From the NCBI GenBank assembly GCA_012270695.1, contig JAAXHV010000175.1:4528-11852 (forward strand): 7,325 nt of DNA. Reading direction: 5' to 3'. The translations under genes were made by a program, and so were the position numbers. Under the pieces are notes generated by a model that ran no database searches, was not told the origin of the DNA, and saw nothing but the letters and a program-made list of their open reading frames with translations. Of the stretch, positions 5,940-7,325 are shown one piece after another (the first letter of the stretch is position 1; each line of letters opens with the position of its first letter). This DNA comes from Gammaproteobacteria bacterium. Lineage in GTDB: Bacteria > Pseudomonadota > Gammaproteobacteria > Eutrophobiales > Eutrophobiaceae.

Positions 5940-6422
5940 TTAACGAGGCCAGCGCAGCCTTACCCGTAACCGTCTCAGGGTCTGTTTGTCCAGGTTGTCA
6001 TGGGTCAGGACGCAGGGATAGACCTTCCCGCCGGGGTCCTTGAAGCAAAGGGCCACGATGTGTGGGTGCACTAACGCGGCCGGCAATAATTTCAGGTCGA
6101 CGGCTTTGTGGTTATCCCGCAGTAACTGCCACTGGTCGTGTCTGTCCAGCTTGAAACAGATGTCGTCCTGAGAGACAAATCGCTTTATGTAAAAACCGTA
6201 ATGAACCAAGACGCAGGTTCCGATAAACCCTGTGGCAGTGATTGGAATATCCGTCATGAACAGGCAAAAAATTGCCCCGATATGCACCAGGGTATTAAAC
6301 ATACCCACTCTGACTGAGGGCCGGTAATAAACGAAAATCGGCAGATCCAGTGGAGATTCCATGCCGGTTATGCCTGGCGGTCCTTTCTCTTGCATTCCGT
6401 TTTGATTGTTTGCAGACTCCAT
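5940..6422 (-). CDS. YgfX (CptA)-like inner-membrane protein
   Basis: 160 aa. After a polar N-terminal extension (1-25), two adjacent hydrophobic segments (about 41-57 and 60-78) form a membrane hairpin, followed by a soluble C-terminal domain with DQWQLL (96-101), a mid-domain VALCF strand, and a terminal VLTHDNLDKQTLRRLRVRLRW block. This order and the closing D-x-L-D...R-x-LR-x-RLR motif match the YgfX/DUF1434 family. In E. coli YgfX is encoded with SdhE, the flavinylation factor of succinate dehydrogenase and fumarate reductase, and has also been described as a toxin (CptA) acting on FtsZ and MreB. No sdhE lies next to it here; instead an SDHAF4 gene diverges from the same spacer. The start at 6422 has AGGA 5-6 nt upstream, better than Met10 or Met21. 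Confidence 0.65.
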   Translation of the reverse strand: MESANNQNGMQEKGPPGITGMESPLDLPIFVYYRPSVRVGMFNTLVHIGAIFCLFMTDIPITATGFIGTCVLVHYGFYIKRFVSQDDICFKLDRHDQWQLLRDNHKAVDLKLLPAALVHPHIVALCFKDPGGKVYPCVLTHDNLDKQTLRRLRVRLRWPR

Positions 6423-6464
6423 TTCTTTCCTGCCGGGAAACTCACACTAGCGTGCGGTAGTCCG

Positions 6465-6494
6465 AATATAACAGGATAGTGAAGATTTTGTTAA
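6465..6494 (-). promoter_or_regulatory. Sigma-70-like promoter for the YgfX-like gene
   Basis: On the minus strand TTAACA (6494-6489; one mismatch from TTGACA), an 18-bp spacer and TATATT (6470-6465; one mismatch) are present, with a TGT extended -10 immediately before TATATT. This is the best promoter match in the window and lies about 43 bp before the ATG. The opposite strand of the same patch reads TATAAC (6467-6472), which could serve the SDHAF4 gene, though I see no good -35 for it. Confidence 0.5.
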
Positions 6495-6503
6495 CATTAG
6501 TCA

Positions 6504-6665
6504 ATGATCGAAAAAGAAACAACGAAACAGCCAAGCCGCCTGCAACAAGACAGTCCGGCAAAAAATACAAAAGACAATGCCGCCAAGGAAATCGGCGGCC
6601 CCAAAGGACCGGAGCCCACCCGCTACGGAGACTGGGAGCGAAAAGGCCGTTGCGTGGATTTTTAG
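6504..6665 (+). CDS. SDHAF4/DUF1674 family protein (succinate dehydrogenase assembly factor 4-like)
   Basis: A 53-aa gene, easy to miss by length. The first half (MIEKETTKQPSRLQQ...) is polar and probably disordered. The second half is the DUF1674 signature: EIGGPKGPEPTRYGDWE, then KGRCVDF at the very C-terminus. In mitochondria SDHAF4/Sdh8 binds flavinylated SdhA, limits its reactive-oxygen production and promotes joining to SdhB; the bacterial members are presumed to act likewise in the cytoplasm, though this is inference. The start is fixed by an in-frame TAG at 6498-6500, two codons upstream of the ATG. No strong Shine-Dalgarno sequence is seen. It diverges from the YgfX-like gene, and the nuclease gene begins 6 bp after its stop. 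A longer overlapping frame from GTG 6479 is a shadow. Confidence 0.9.
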   Translation: MIEKETTKQPSRLQQDSPAKNTKDNAAKEIGGPKGPEPTRYGDWERKGRCVDF

Positions 6666-6671
6666 ACGCAA

Positions 6672-7325
6672 ATGAATGTCCTTAGTGTTCCTGGGGCAAG
6701 CGCTTTACAAATGACAGGCCGGCTGATTACTGCGTTATTACTGGTAGTTGCGCATATTCCGGTTCTTGCCGCTGACCGGACTCTGACCCTGGCCGCCTGG
6801 AATATTGAACACCTGGCGGCTGATGACGGGAAGGGCTGTCGGCCGCGAGCTGCCGCGGAGTATGAAGCGATCAAGCGTTATCTGAAACGGGCGGGGGCGG
6901 ATATCATTGCATTTCAGGAAGTGGAGAACCTGCGTGCGGCGAGAAAGGTGTTCCCGGCTTCAGACTATGACGTTCATATTTCGGAACGGCCGACACGGAA
7001 ATTTCCTGAATGCTACGGCATGTCTGAGAACCGGCTGATGCAACGCACGGGATTTGCCGTTCGCAAAGATCTTACCGCGCGCCTGGGGATAAAAGCGGTT
7101 CGGCAACCCGACGTCAAGGACCTACAGGGCGCTCACGATGCCGGCCGCTGGGGCGTGTACCTCATCCTGGAGCGGGTTGGCCCTGGAAGCGCCGGTTCAA
7201 TGCTTATGCTGCCTGCGTTACACCTACTTTCCATACATCTCAAATCAAGATGCACGTACCAGGCTGTAACAGGTAAAAAAACCAGGCGGGACTGCGCCCT
7301 ACTCTATGGACAGGTGAATGCGTTA
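6672..7325 (+). CDS. Secreted endonuclease/exonuclease/phosphatase family protein (3' end beyond window)
   Basis: 218 codons run to the window edge without a stop. After a signal peptide ending VLA-AD (cleavage near residue 33), the EEP fold begins: LAAWNIEHL (40-48) with the conserved Asn44, IIAFQEVEN (78-86) with the metal-binding Glu83, RTGFAVRKDL, and IHLKSRC with His189 of the HLKS motif. Members are Mg-dependent phosphodiesterases or nucleases related to DNase I. The HLKS-C motif and exported state suit an extracytoplasmic nuclease, but the substrate is not deducible. Several cysteines (C56, the Cys in PECYG, HLKSRC, RRDC) could form disulfides. Start: ATG 6672 is 6 bp after the SDHAF4 stop. 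ATG 6711 would leave a more typical signal peptide (MTGRLITALLLVVAHIPVLA). Neither has a good ribosome binding site, so the start is open. Confidence 0.85.
   Translation, partial: MNVLSVPGASALQMTGRLITALLLVVAHIPVLAADRTLTLAAWNIEHLAADDGKGCRPRAAAEYEAIKRYLKRAGADIIAFQEVENLRAARKVFPASDYDVHISERPTRKFPECYGMSENRLMQRTGFAVRKDLTARLGIKAVRQPDVKDLQGAHDAGRWGVYLILERVGPGSAGSMLMLPALHLLSIHLKSRCTYQAVTGKKTRRDCALLYGQVNAL

Noticed and set aside
6479..6685. 68-codon plus-strand frame from GTG 6479
   Set aside because: It overlaps the SDHAF4 gene in another frame; the SDHAF4 frame has an unmistakable family signature and this one has none.

Overview
The window reads as a chromosomal stretch of a gammaproteobacterium with intermediate GC. 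The ubiG-mupP gene pair is the arrangement known from Pseudomonas and relatives, and a YgfX-type membrane protein is also typical of gammaproteobacteria. I cannot name the genus. Nearly every base is coding or short spacer. I see no rRNA, tRNA, CRISPR array, insertion sequence or phage gene.

Layout. 1-484 (minus) is a DUF192 lipoprotein gene running off the left edge. Two arrays of a 7-bp repeat (TAATTCC/TAATTCG) flank it. 526-990 (minus) is an all-alpha dUTPase/MazG-type nucleotide pyrophosphatase whose stop codon lies in the second array. 1133-1399 (plus) is a one-domain RRM RNA-binding protein and 1479-2141 (plus) a glutathione S-transferase-like protein; both have TTG starts. 2186-3415 (minus) is a divergent member of the cyclopropane fatty acid synthase family, convergent with the GST gene. 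Across a 108-bp divergent spacer, ubiG (3524-4234), mupP (4283-4954) and a squalene/phytoene synthase-like gene (4951-5790) form one plus-strand operon with an ATGA overlap. Its end overlaps by GTGA a 36-codon remnant of a DUF5615 PIN-like toxin gene (5787-5897). 5940-6422 (minus) is a YgfX-like membrane protein. It diverges from a 53-aa SDHAF4 (DUF1674) gene (6504-6665), which is followed 6 bp later by a secreted endonuclease/exonuclease/phosphatase-family gene cut by the right edge.

Functional themes. UbiG makes ubiquinone and MupP recycles cell-wall muramic acid phosphate. The third operon member keeps the squalene synthase fold signature but has lost both Asp-rich catalytic motifs, so it may be a non-catalytic isoprenoid-binding or assembly protein. 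SDHAF4 assists succinate dehydrogenase assembly, and YgfX is the usual partner of the other succinate dehydrogenase maturation factor SdhE; finding them divergent from one spacer suggests a respiratory-complex maturation locus. The most notable observations are the repeat arrays that supply translation signals at gene borders, the two family members with missing catalytic residues, and the toxin remnant. No wholly new multi-gene system is evident.
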